Positions 37,859 through 49,237 of a stretch of DNA of 64,000 nt are shown one piece after another. The stretch comes from Chrysomallon squamiferum. Its lineage: Eukaryota > Mollusca > Gastropoda > Neomphalida > Peltospiridae. The translations under genes were made by a program, and so were the position numbers. The notes beneath the pieces were generated by a model. It had not been told where the DNA came from. It was given only the letters and a program-made list of their open reading frames with translations, and searched no databases. The stretch is from NCBI GenBank assembly GCA_012295275.1, contig CM022673.1, positions 4,079,605 to 4,143,604 of the forward strand, in the 5' to 3' direction. Within the stretch, counting starts at the first letter, position 1. Each line of letters opens with the position of its first letter.

Positions 37859-38149
37859 TATACACAGAACAGAGATAGAAAAACAAAAGGAAAAAACTCC
37901 TAAAATAGATTTGTTAAATACTGCCCTTACTGTAAAGATCAATATATTGGAGATCTCACAGAATATGACAATGAAATACAGGTTGAGAGACCAATTAGAA
38001 TCTGGAAATAGGAAGGAAGAAGAAATCAATAAAAATATGAAATATTTAAAATACAAATTTTAAAAATAAAAACACAAGATGAAAAAATTGAATTTAGAAA
38101 CAATGCCTGACAATCTGTTTAAAAAAAAGGTTAAATAAAAACAATATAA

Positions 38150-38353
38150 TATAGTAATAGTAATAGTAATAGTATAGTAATAGTATAGTATAGTATAGTA
38201 TAGTATAGTATAGTATAGTATAGTATAGTATAGTATATAGTAAAGTAAAGTAAAGTATAGTATAATATAGTATAGTATAGAATAGAATAGAATAGAATAG
38301 AATAGAATAGAATAGAATAGCATAGCATAGCATAGCATAGCATAGCATAGCAT
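38150..38353 (+). repeat. Pentanucleotide array with block-wise unit changes
   Basis: Tandem pentamers change along the array: TAGTA-type units (about 38155-38280), then GAATA units (about 38278-38320), then GCATA units to about 38353, with AGTAA/AAGTA variants inside. The segments are internally homogeneous, as expected of successive local expansions. Confidence 0.9.
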
Positions 38354-38934
38354 AAACTATAATATAATATAATTAAAAAAACAATGAAAAGAAGAAAATT
38401 AATGAAGTAATGGAAATTAATGCTTTTAAAGTTAAAACTGTTTTACCATGGTGAAATAAGCAGAAAAAGACATTGAAACTCATGACTATTGTAGGATTAT
38501 AAAAATAAACAAATATAAAGAATTGATTGAAAATTAAAAAAAATATTCAGAAAAGACAGTGAAATAAGAAAATCTTTAAACACCAAAGATGGTTTTCATT
38601 GGATTTTGATATTAGTAATAATCGTTTTTTTTTCTGTTTTATACACTGTTTGTTTGTTTTTTTTTTTTTTTATTTTTTTATTTTTTTTTAAACCCAACTA
38701 TTTCTTACCTATATATTTTTATTTTTAATATTTAATACTCATACTTTAAAATAACTGGCAAATTATCAGAAATACTGAAAAAACCATGTATATGATTTAA
38801 ATATTGAAGTTCATAATGATTACAACTTCTGAACAAATAGTAAACTGAAAATTATTGATTGTTTGTATTGTTTGTACTAAATTTAACTGATTTATGTTTA
38901 CTGTCTTATTCATCTAAGTAAGGATTTTGTATTG

Positions 38935-39195
38935 TTATCAGTAATAAATTAATAATGTTGTTAGTAAGTTAATGTTATCAACAAGGAATTAATGTCAGGA
39001 ATTAATGTTATCAGTAAGGAATTAATGTTATTGGTAAAGAATTAATGTCAGGAATTAATAATGTTGTTAGTAAGGAATTAATGTTATCAGTAAGGAATTA
39101 ATAATGTTATCAGTAAGGAATTAATAATGATGTCTGTTAGGAATCAATAATATCAGTAAGAAATTAATTCAGTAAGGAATTAATGTTATTCAGAA
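38935..39195 (+). repeat. Minisatellite with GTAAGGAATTAATGTTATCA-like units
   Basis: About ten imperfect units of 20-27 bp built on GGAATTAATGTTATCAGTAA, with variants carrying TAATAATG or GTCAGGAATTAAT. Non-coding. Confidence 0.85.
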
Positions 39196-39689
39196 TGTTT
39201 TGCTGTTATATACTGACAGAAAAATAATTAATATTTACTTTAGATGAAAACTGGAAACAAAAATCCAGTACCAATTAATTTATATTAGAACATATAGAAG
39301 TGTAATTGGCATAAAATTTTGTTTTTAAATTTTTTTTATTTAATATATGATTGTTTTTATTTAGATTCACACAAGTATGTTTGAATGGATGTGTGTCTGT
39401 GTGTGTGTGTGTGTGTGTGTGAAAAACAAATTGCATGAACTGTCTTAAAATGTTATCTCATATTTTGCTTAAATACGGAATTTAAATTAAATACACTTCA
39501 TTTTAGATATTTAAGATATGTGCAACAATTTGTTTAAAACAATTTATTATTACTATTATTATTATTTTTTTTTTTTTTAAATATGTCTACTAATATATTT
39601 CCAGGAATAGATAAATGAATCTGTAATATTATTTAACAAGTAGTTGTGAATGATGATTTAAAAAAGTAAAAAATAAAAAATAAACATCT

Positions 39690-39960
39690 GACGCGGAGTT
39701 ACAGGACACTCTTTGGTATCAGTTTTTATGTGCATAGCTCCATGTAAAGCTTATCGCACAGCCTTTGATAAACGGTATGTTACAGACATGATTGTGAATA
39801 GCTGGATGGTCATCCCAAAGAAAATTAATTCTGTGATCCGGGTCTTGCCTCCAGCTGTCTGTGAAACTACACAACTAGGCGAAACTCAGTGGGAGGGCAG
39901 ATTTGAAACGTGAATGCTTGTATACAGCCCACTGAAGAGAATACAGATGTTATGTTATGT
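39690..39960 (-). repeat. Possible degenerate SINE-like dispersed repeat
   Basis: The block is GC-richer than its flanks. In reverse complement it contains TTTATCAAAGGCTGTGCGAT, reminiscent of the (T)TATCAAAGGCCGTG core of molluscan SINEs. The plus strand is open for 66 codons (39713-39913) but shows no protein similarity I know. Assignment is weak. Confidence 0.35.
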
Positions 39961-40987
39961 TTAACCTGTATAGTGTGAAATACAACTCCCTGCTTCCCCA
40001 TTTCTTGGTGTTGTGTTACCTTAAAAAATTTCTTTTATGGACAGCTATGCAATATTTTTTTTCAGCAGTGCCAATGATTCAATAACTTGTTTCATTTTTG
40101 CAAGATTTGTGTTACGTGGACCATGAATGGTTTTAAAATAATTTTTAAAATAATTTTTAAAGTATTTACGTACACAGAAACGTATCAAAAAATTTATATA
40201 TATATATATAACAATACATACATATATATATATATATATATAAGAATTTAATTTATGTGTGTGAGGATGTGGTGGTGGTTGTTATGGGAGGTGCTGGTGG
40301 AATGTAGCTTTACCATTATTTTTATTGTTCACCCATCATCCTACTGTCCATCCAGAGCCGTGTCCTGATACAGCTAGCTGTGGGGTGTACAGTGCTGTCT
40401 CAGAACAGCTGGCACAAGTATTTCAAAACAGAGGAATAATTAATTTCACATCATGATCCATGATTATATTACTGAGTGAAAGTAATGTTTAGGAAGACGT
40501 TACCATTTTTAGTGGTGTGCAGTGCTAACCTACAGTACCCAGAGTATATAACCCTTGTGTGTGTGTGAACACTTTAAAAAAAAAAAATATTTTAAATATT
40601 TTAAAAAAATAAATTGTTTTGATATTTTATCATTGTTCATAAATATCTGTTAAATAATATTACAGTTTCATTTACCTATTCCTGGAAATATATTACTAGA
40701 CATATTTATTTTATTATTTTTCTTTTTTTTTAAAGATAAATTATTACATATATATCTTAAATAATCAAAACTTACTCTGTTTAAATTTAGATTTTATATT
40801 TAAGCAAAATATGATAAAAGGGATCATAAAATTTGATTATGATCATTTTAATCTAGTTTGGTTAAGCCTTCTATATTCATTGTCGACTGTGTTTCACAAA
40901 TCAAAAGTCCCATCAGATTCATGCTGTGAATTCAGTTTAGCATAGGAAATATTGAGATTCCACTGAGCTAATTTACTAATAAACCTG

Positions 40988-41230
40988 GGAGTGAGTTACA
41001 GCTCAGTGGTAACACTGCAGGGCTGTGTTACTGTGGGCCTTAGGATCAATACTCTTCAGTGCATTCACTGGGCTAATTGCTGTCCCAGTCAGAGCTCCAT
41101 GGTTAGTTTATCAAAAGCCGTGGTTTATTTTTTTCGATCAGTGGGAAGGTGCATAAAACATTTCCTTGCTGGTGATGGAAAACTATAAAAGAATATAGGC
41201 TACTATTATTTCATCAGCTGCAAGGAACAT
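40988..41230 (+). mobile_element. tRNA-derived SINE, degenerate
   Basis: The head resembles a tRNA gene with a TACAGCTCAGTGG A-box-like stretch (about 40996) and a GGATCAATACTC B-box-like stretch (about 41042). The body has ATCAAAAGCCGTGGTTTAT and GTGCATAAAACATTTCCTTG, which fit the conserved central domain of widespread molluscan SINEs (usual form: TATCAAAGGCCGTGGTATG, then a GTGCATATAAAAGATCCCTTGCTG-like region). The tail is not clear. Confidence 0.7.
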
Positions 41231-42591
41231 TTTTAACAACAACCTATTCAATGCACTTATAGTGTTATACTGTAATCTTAGATCAAAAATATGTTGAGTA
41301 TGTTGTTGTTAAAGATTTTTTCCTTCTTTGTTATTTAAAAAATAAAAAATCTAAAAAAGATCAAAGCAGAAACTGTAAATTATGTATTAAAGAATTTATT
41401 ATGAAACATAATATTTTCAAACTCAGGTTTTGTCACAGTAATGTTGTCTTGGGGACAGATTATTTTTTTATTTTTTTTATTTTTTTGTTTGCTCTGTTAT
41501 AAATTCACACTTCATATGTTTTCATATACCTACTTTTCATCCCTTTTCTATTACCACTTTTCTTAAAAAAAACCCATTTAATTCTACACACCTTAGCTTT
41601 TTTTTGAAAAACAGATTTTATGGATCAAAACAAACTGTAGTAAAAAGGAGTGTCTCTATCGTCCAGCTTAGTCACTGAGTAAAGTGTCAGTTTGTGTTTC
41701 TAAATATAGTTTTTAATATAAAGTGAAGTGTGTGAGATAACAAAGCACAGTGTGTTGTTAATCAGCTAGAAATCCCGGCAGAAAGGTAAAGTTAACTGAC
41801 TGGTTCACTAGGCTGGTAAAACATTTTTTTTTTTTTTGGGGGGGGTCCCTAAGTTTTAATTACATTTCATGAATCTGCTTGATAAAAACGTTCTTGTGAA
41901 ACGGTGTTTGTTACCTCCTCTCTCACTTTCTCTCTCTTTCTCCTGTCCTCTATGTCATTTACTCTATAAAATCATTGTTAAGACATAATGTTTTGCATTG
42001 TTGCTTATATAAATTCAAGAGAATAATAATTTGACTTTGTACTAATTAAAAAACATTCTCTTTCTGGACATGCTAATCATATAACCAAAGTTACTGAAAT
42101 ATTTTTTTACTAAAATGGACAAGCCTTACTATTTGCATTGACTATCTGAATATTATTCTTAAATTATTTATCTTTCTTCATCTAAATCATACTCAAATAT
42201 TAACCTGGGGTATTTCTCTGTAGCTTTAACCCACGCAAAATCCACCACTCCATGTTTTCCTTATGGTAGACTTACTCATTCATCCTGGGCAAAGACTTGA
42301 GAGAAGTTTACATTTATGTACATTGTGTGCTTACATTACTTTGATGGCTTTGTTTAGGAGCTGGGTACAGATACCTGTAAATGTGCGACATTGTGTTTGG
42401 TGAACTGCAGCTAACAAAGAAATAGTTGTAACTTGTATACTCCAGCTGAATTGCATTGTATTGTAAACTTCGTTCATTCACTGCTGTTATTGTGTTGAGA
42501 AGACCGACTTAGAATAGTCTGACTTTCAGAACGATATATTTGTTGTTGTATATACACATAAGTTCAGTGAAATGCATCACGCTGTTTTAAA

Positions 42592-42730
42592 ACTATATAC
42601 AGTTATTGTGTCTGTATGTAAAATATATAGTTATTATGTGTGCATGTAAAATATGTAATTGTTATGTGTACATAAAATATATAGTTATCATGTGTATAAG
42701 TAAAATATATAGTTATTACCTGTATACTTG
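42592..42730 (+). repeat. Minisatellite, about 30-35-bp units
   Basis: Four to five units of the type TATAGTTATTATGTGT...GTAAAATA repeat in tandem with substitutions. Confidence 0.8.
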
Positions 42731-42842
42731 GGTACAAGTGTATTAAAATGAATCATGTTTTAAAATACCTGAAACATCAAGTATTATCTTACTTCTGAAT
42801 ATACTAGTAATAAACGGCACATATATATATATATAATTAAAA

Positions 42843-43035
42843 TTAAGTTATATCAAATTTTAAAACTTGATGATGATCTTAACATATATTTCTTTTTTTT
42901 GTTTTAATTACAACAATGGTATTTTAGTATCTTTAAATGTATGTATCTATAAATTACTTGGTAATTTTAATGATGTGTGTGTATATATATATATATATAT
43001 ATCATCATCAAGTTTTAAAATTTGATATAACTTAA
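42843..43035. repeat. Perfect 35-bp inverted repeat, MITE-like
   Basis: 42843-42877 and 43001-43035 are exact reverse complements (TTAAGTTATATCAAATTTTA and so on), separated by 123 bp of AT-rich sequence. CTTAACATAT follows each arm. It may be a small hairpin element or a recent palindromic insertion. Confidence 0.85.
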
Positions 43036-43899
43036 CATATGTATATGTATGTATTAAATTGAATGTTAGAATTTGCTTTGTATTCACAACATGATTATTT
43101 CCTTTTTGATATATTAAAAGAATATCCTAAACATTAAAACTGTTTGCATTTCTAGCAGTATTGTGTAATGTGCCCAAATGTGTTGGTAATTTCAATGAAT
43201 AAAATAGTGAAAATGTAATGGCTTTTATGAATGTTGCATATTGCTTTTGATGGGTTATAATATTATGTCCACTGCAGAACTACTTTAATTATTCATCTTA
43301 TAATGAGAATCTTGTTAACTAAATGCCATTCATAGTTTTTTAGTTTTGGCTTGAGTGGAGAAAGTGTATCTGCCCCAAACAAAAAGTTTCTGAATTTTAA
43401 ATAGAAAAAAAGATATTCTGCCATTACATTGCTTTTTATTATTGGTCAGAAAATACTGGTGAACTATATTTACCTTTTTTAATAAATACAATTAATATTT
43501 TGCCTGAGCATTCAATTAAGTCTTTCATTTAAGATTTATGAAATGTAAGTGGCTGGGTGCAATAATAACTATGAAGAGTGGTCTTGTTTGAATGTATTAT
43601 TTATTACAATGAGCTTATAGTATTTATTTTATTGAGTATGAAGTAGATTATTTGTTTCAGACAGTTTCTTGAGGATTCAGTCTGATAAGATATTTGCACC
43701 TTTATTCTGTATTGGGATAATATTTACTTGTTAGAATGCATCTTATTTCCATTTCATCTGCTTATTTATAAATTCCAAATAATCTCAAATGCTAAAACAT
43801 TTACACTTCATTGAAATGCAATACATATTATATATGTGTACATACACAGGCCCCCATATTAATTTATATATGGACATGTGAGTGCACACGCACGCACGC

Positions 43900-43936
<37 letters not shown>

Positions 43937-44099
43937 GAGTACATAAAACAAGTTAAACCAGCACACACCAAAATAAAATTCCATATAAATCTGTCAGAAT
44001 AGACATATTACATAAAAACAATTATTACATTTTTTTTTTTTCAAAAATAATATATTTTTTTTTTGTTTCAGATGAGCAAGATTTGCTTCAGTTTGTGAC

Positions 44100-46235
44100 A
44101 TGGATAATTACAACCTGCCAATGAAAATCGAGGCAAATGATGATGAAGAATACATTGTGGAACACAACGAGAATGGTGAATACGATGAGGATGAACTGGT
44201 CAGTCCCAATGGCCAGAGTGAGTCGGACTGGGGAAATCTTCAGGACAGTGCTGCTGGGAAGCTGCGGCTGAAGAGACGGAGAAAGTGTGGGCAGTGCGGT
44301 CCCTGTCAGGTGAAGGAGAACTGTGACAAGTGTCACTTCTGTCTGCGGCGCGACGTCCTCAAACAGTCGTGTATCTACAGGAAGTGTTTGTACCTGCGCA
44401 AGAAGCCTTCACGAGTGAGAGACTGTGTCCCTTCCAACAGCAGACATCCATCAAGCAGTCAGTCGCCGTCAACGGCTACAGCTACAGCATCAGTGTCAGC
44501 GTGTGGATCTGGTCCAGCTCAGAACAATAGTACCTCACCACTGTCACCCCCACAGCCAAGTCCGTCGTTCATGCCTTCGAACTCTGCAACCAGCAATCAC
44601 CATCACTTACCAACACCGGACACACACAGACCTTTGCTACCAGTTGACCCTCTGTCAGGATTTCAGCCTGATTCCTTAAGACAGTTACCTGTGCCTCCTC
44701 CACCAGATCCTCTCAGATCATATCAATCTCCGCCTCAGTCCGACGTCCTCAGGTCCCATTCTGCAGATCAGGTCAGGTCTCCACATTCAGACATGCGTCC
44801 CATGTCCTCGGATACCGTGAGGTCTCTGCCAACCAGTCAGGCCCCACCGACCAGTGTCGAGCAGCTGCGATCCATGACTACTGATCCCTTACATCATATG
44901 CAAAGTGAATCATTGAGACATTTTCAGAACAATCATTTGCGTCCATTCCAGGCTGACCAGCCAAGACCACATTTAGGAATGGAAATGCTGAGACCATTTC
45001 CATCTGAGCAGTATGGAATGGCGGCCTATGGACCACCTCGGCATGTGTGGCCTCCTCCAGGCCTGCCCAGTCCGTACAACTTTCAGGCCAATAATATGAA
45101 CATGGCAGCTAGTCCATCTTGCAGGATGAGTCTGCCGGAAGCCTGCCGCTATTCCATGCCAGCTCAGCCATCGTTTCCACATCATCCACATCATCACATG
45201 CCATTCAACATCAACTCAGACTTCAGACATCCAGTCCCGTTTGGCACACCTTCGTCTCTTGGTCCTCCAATGAATCCACCATTTTATCCCCCACCTCCGG
45301 TGCCTCCTGTACCAAGCACAAGTCTTCCGACTCTGCCCATCGTACAGTACTCTGCATCGCAGGAAGCCTACCCAGGAAGTCGCTTCACGGCTCCTCCAAT
45401 GTACACAGGAAGCCTTTATTCCCCTTTTCGTCCTCCTAGTGAACCGTACATTTACCACGCATTGTTCCCACCCGCGGAATCTGTTTTCTCAGGTAACGGC
45501 AGCAAAATGGCTTCTTTCAGAGACCAGTTTTTGAGGACTTGTGACAAGTTTGATTTGTGTTCGAAGGATTTTAACTTAACTGGCATCCCCGAGGACGATA
45601 AAACGATGATGTTGGAAAAATACAAAAACCATATCAGTGATCCAATCATTTCTGATGAACCTCAGAAGCTTTCGGACAAAATGAGAGAATTAAGTGACAA
45701 GTATTCTTCTTCTAGAGAGATTGATGAGGATCTTAGAGATGAGATCAGTCGGGTTACAGGTAATGGAGAGTGTAACGTGTGTATTACCATAGACGATTAC
45801 AAAATGCAAGCATACATTCGATCGGATGGTGTAAATAATTTAGAAATTGAAACTGAAAGTCCTCAACCCATTGCAAATAGTAGCAATAATAACCAAAACG
45901 TTTCTGAAAACCACAGCAGTAATGAATATTCTAACACAGATGACAATGAAAACAATAATAACAGTGATATTACGGATAAAGAAAACCAAAAAAAACAAAC
46001 GGAAACGGTTGTGCCAGTTCCCAAACGAACAGCAGTGGTAGGCAGTGTGTGTTTGAGACAGGACCTTGGCGAGGAAGGCATCTTGCAGCTAGAAGTGCCT
46101 GGCCACCGTGTTTTCTTGGAGAATGTTGTCATAGACAACAGCATCCTCAGCCAGTCAGAAAAACCAGACGAACTCCTAGACTTCATTAAAGGTCCAAATA
46201 AGGAGAGTGTTTTTCTCCCTTATCTGTTCCCATAG
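44100..46235 (+). CDS. CXXC-type zinc-finger protein, 711 aa, single coding exon
   Basis: The coding sequence lies in one exon that starts at the acceptor 44070-44071 (T-rich tract, TTTCAG). The ATG at 44100 has G at -3 and +4; the ATG at 44072 is closed after eight codons. The N terminus (1-50) is acidic. A CXXC domain follows, preceded by KLRLKRRRK. Its cysteines are at 63, 66, 69, 75, 78, 81, 91 and 96, in the family pattern. The usual KFGG motif is absent, so it resembles the KFGG-less CXXC fingers of MBD1, and CpG binding cannot be assumed. Residues about 115-460 are low-complexity Pro/Ser/His-rich with recurring D-x-LR units. The last 230 residues look ordered (FRDQFLRTCDKFDLCSKDF; GECNVCITIDDYKMQAYIR; a C-terminal LLDFIKGPN), with an Asn/Glu-rich linker. 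It is probably a nuclear chromatin or transcription factor. I do not recognise the C-terminal part. Confidence 0.8.
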   Translation: MDNYNLPMKIEANDDEEYIVEHNENGEYDEDELVSPNGQSESDWGNLQDSAAGKLRLKRRRKCGQCGPCQVKENCDKCHFCLRRDVLKQSCIYRKCLYLRKKPSRVRDCVPSNSRHPSSSQSPSTATATASVSACGSGPAQNNSTSPLSPPQPSPSFMPSNSATSNHHHLPTPDTHRPLLPVDPLSGFQPDSLRQLPVPPPPDPLRSYQSPPQSDVLRSHSADQVRSPHSDMRPMSSDTVRSLPTSQAPPTSVEQLRSMTTDPLHHMQSESLRHFQNNHLRPFQADQPRPHLGMEMLRPFPSEQYGMAAYGPPRHVWPPPGLPSPYNFQANNMNMAASPSCRMSLPEACRYSMPAQPSFPHHPHHHMPFNINSDFRHPVPFGTPSSLGPPMNPPFYPPPPVPPVPSTSLPTLPIVQYSASQEAYPGSRFTAPPMYTGSLYSPFRPPSEPYIYHALFPPAESVFSGNGSKMASFRDQFLRTCDKFDLCSKDFNLTGIPEDDKTMMLEKYKNHISDPIISDEPQKLSDKMRELSDKYSSSREIDEDLRDEISRVTGNGECNVCITIDDYKMQAYIRSDGVNNLEIETESPQPIANSSNNNQNVSENHSSNEYSNTDDNENNNNSDITDKENQKKQTETVVPVPKRTAVVGSVCLRQDLGEEGILQLEVPGHRVFLENVVIDNSILSQSEKPDELLDFIKGPNKESVFLPYLFP

Positions 46236-46530
46236 CAACATGTTCTGTGACATCACTGTATGACATCATCATTGCTAAGTGGTTCAGTGCTGTTGTGTCA
46301 CATCTATTAACTAGTCTCACGGCATACAGGGTTTTTACAACAGTGCGGGTGGGTTTATGTTTTAAGGTCTCAGTGTTGAATATGTTAATTTTTTTTTTAT
46401 GTTCAGGTCACCAGAAAAGTACAGGGTTAAATTTATCTGAACAATTAAAGTGAATCAATCATATTTTTGTCTTGCCATAATGTTTTGAAGTAACTAAATA
46501 AAACAGAAATAAATTATTTAAATCTCTTTA
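46236..46530 (+). terminator. 3' UTR and polyadenylation signals of the CXXC gene
   Basis: AATAAA occurs at 46497-46502 and again at 46508-46513, about 260-280 nt past the stop, followed by a T/GT-rich segment and then the (CT)n tract. This is a plausible cleavage region. Confidence 0.6.
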
Positions 46531-46534
46531 TGAG

Positions 46535-46537
<3 letters not shown>

Positions 46538-46607
<70 letters not shown>
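46538..46607. repeat. (CT)n microsatellite
   Basis: About 35 CT units immediately after the presumed 3' end of the CXXC gene. Confidence 0.95.
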
Positions 46608-46611
<4 letters not shown>

Positions 46612-47734
46612 AACATGATTTTTAAATTGTTTTTAATATATATTTTTTATTTATTATTATTATTTTTTGTATTATTATTAGTTTCAGAATGAATTGGTTC
46701 ACTTTAATTGCATTTCTGGATGATTTTCATGTTAATGCAAGACAGTTTGTCCATGACTTACTTATAATAGAATAATTATATTTACAATATTGTTTTTAAA
46801 ATGTAATTTGTCCCTGTCTCTTTCTATCTTTACTGTTGCAATAACAAATTCATCAGATTGTTATATTTTCTCATTTGTTGTATTTTCTCATTTTCTGCCA
46901 TAAATAAATTAAACTGAAGGTTCTTCATTAACAAGAAATTGATCTGAGTTACAAAGATTATGTTAATAATAAGTTCAAAAGATACACATTAAAATGAAAT
47001 GGTTGTTATAATATTATTTACAAACAAAGACTGTATTAACAGAAATGTCAAACAACAAAAGTGGTTGTTACATTAAAATAGGTACCATTTTCAAAATTTA
47101 ACATTTAGTACAGTATTTATTATTTTTAGGTTTTTTTTTTTTTTAAATGGATATTTAACACACTTTTACAGTTTATTTATCTATTGTGGGGAAATGGCTT
47201 TAAAAGACTGAGTTAGCTTTACATCATCATTATTAATCTGTTGTGATGCATATATATTTGTATTTGTTCTAACATGGGAGAAGAATAACAAGTACTTAAC
47301 TACAGCAAAAAGTGCACATATCATTAATAACTGTGTACATAGGTAAACCTTAATATTCTATAATCGGTTTCTAAATCTTACTAAATTAAAACTTAATTTT
47401 CATTTATTTTTAAGTAATAGAAACTAAACAGAAAAAAAAATACTGGCATAATATACTGGTATTTAAATATATTAAACAAAACCTGGTATGTAAATTTGAT
47501 GTTTCAACTAGACTTCTTTTTAATTTTATTTTTTTTACATTTTTAGGTTTTTAAAATTATTTTATACATAAGTTAATAATGATTTGTCAAAAGTTAAGCC
47601 TTTCTTTTTTCTTTTTTTAAAATAGTTTTTACTTAATTCATCTTTCACTATGAGATGTTGGAATGTATGAAAATGATAAAATGTTATTTACATTAACTTG
47701 AATCTTTGTCTTTCTAATATTACTACTACCATTG

Positions 47735-47769
<35 letters not shown>

Positions 47770-48139
47770 GCAACTGCTACTGCTACTGCTACTTACACTA
47801 CTACTACTATTATTAATGTTTTGAAGAGAATCTCTTAAAAGTATTTAAAAATATTGTTAATATATTTTGCATTTTATTGGTTTTTTGTGTTAACATATTT
47901 TTTATTATTATTTTTGAACTGACATGAATAAGTTGTTTTTTTATAAATTTTATTTTATTTGCATATATATCTATATATGTGTATATATACATACTGATGA
48001 ACTTCTTTAAAACAAAATTTCTGAAAAAATTGGGTCTCATATTCATAAAATCTTTCTAACTTCAAGTTCTGTTTACAAGGAATTGTTAACTTAACAAGTT
48101 GCTTTTGGTTTAAATAAATTAACTTGATACTGAAAGAAC

Positions 48140-48260
48140 TTGCTTGCAGTTTCACTGATTTAACAACTGGTTTGTGAGTTCAGTGATTCAACAACTTGCT
48201 CATGAATTAAATAATTTAACAATTTCCTTGTTATTTGAATGATTTAACAACTCCATACGT
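48140..48260 (+). repeat. Minisatellite with GATTTAACAACT-type units
   Basis: Four imperfect units of about 30 bp (TGATTTAACAACTGGTT, TGATTCAACAACTTGCT, TAATTTAACAATTTCCT, TGATTTAACAACTCC) in tandem. Confidence 0.8.
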
Positions 48261-48504
48261 AGCAAGTAATTTTACTTTAAAAGCCTTATAAATAAGGTGG
48301 TTTTTTTTCTTGTAAATCATTATAAAAATAAGATTTTATGAATTTGGGTTGATGCATTTTTCACCACAGTCCCTATGTTTTTTATTATCATATCTTAAAA
48401 GACAGTGAAAACTGCTCAATATTATTTCTCAGTAGCTTTATCAAGAACAAAACCCAAGAATTATTAGTTTGGTATTTTAAATTATTTCTTTCTTATCCAA
48501 ACAA

Positions 48505-48720
48505 GAATGATTTTATCAACCACTTAAATGATGATTGCAGATATTTTATCAGTTGAATGATGATTGTAATAAATACCATATCATGATTTCAGATATTTTA
48601 CCACAATTAAAGGACAATAATTAAACAACTGAATATAAATATTTGATAAAACTGTTGAATAATGAAGATAATATATCTTCAAACAGAATGATGATGATAA
48701 TATTTTGTCAGATGATTATT
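48505..48720 (+). repeat. Degenerate tandem repeat, GATGATTGCAGATATTTTAT-like
   Basis: Several imperfect copies of a unit of about 35-60 bp sharing ATGATGATTG and CAGATATTTTA. The boundaries are blurred. Confidence 0.5.
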
Positions 48721-49160
48721 TTATTTACAGTCTAAGAAATATTGTTATATTGTTGAAGTATTTGCTTTGTGTTGTTATTACTTTTTACAAAACTATTTTA
48801 ATTAGCTGTAGTGTTGTCAGTTCATTTAAGAAATAGATACATTTTTAAAACTTTATATAGATAACTGTTTGCATTACCATTTCATTTTACATTTATCACT
48901 GCTTGTTATCATACAACTTTGTTAGGGAACAAATTATTGTTATTATCTTTGGTTACACACAGATAATTAGAGAACAATTTTTAAATTATTATTATTAACA
49001 ATGGTTAGAAGCAGTTGTAACAAAGATTAATTTTATTATCTATAGTTAATGTTAATTAGTGAACAATTTAAAAAAAAAAAAAATATTTATGTTTTTATTT
49101 ATTTATTTATCGTGTTTATTTTTTATTTTTTAATCTATGGTTATATTTACTGATATAGTG

Positions 49161-49162
<2 letters not shown>

Positions 49163-49235
<73 letters not shown>
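49163..49235. repeat. (CT)n microsatellite
   Basis: About 36 CT units. Confidence 0.95.

Positions 49236-49237
<2 letters not shown>

Larger units (their letters stand above)
36261..44071 (+). other. Long first intron of the CXXC gene (if the first exon is correct)
   Basis: About 7.8 kb without a recognisable exon. It is filled with microsatellites, minisatellites, a SINE and a perfect short inverted repeat, listed separately. It also contains ATT tracts (37394-37430, 37443-37470), (CA)n (37803-37856, 43897-43931), T runs and two small AT arrays (40197-40241). Confidence 0.5.

Noticed and set aside
37787-38353. Several overlapping frames over CA and pentamer repeats
   Set aside because: Open in many frames because the repeat units lack stops; no protein-like composition.
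38935-39195. CRISPR-like array
   Set aside because: The units are contiguous degenerate tandem repeats without regular spacers, in an animal genome; it is a minisatellite.
40988-41060. Functional tRNA gene
   Set aside because: A- and B-box-like stretches are present but the acceptor and anticodon stems do not form. The adjoining body marks it as a SINE head.
44088-46186. Frames in other phases or on the minus strand over the CXXC exon
   Set aside because: Shadows of the 711-codon frame, which alone has the CXXC cysteine pattern.
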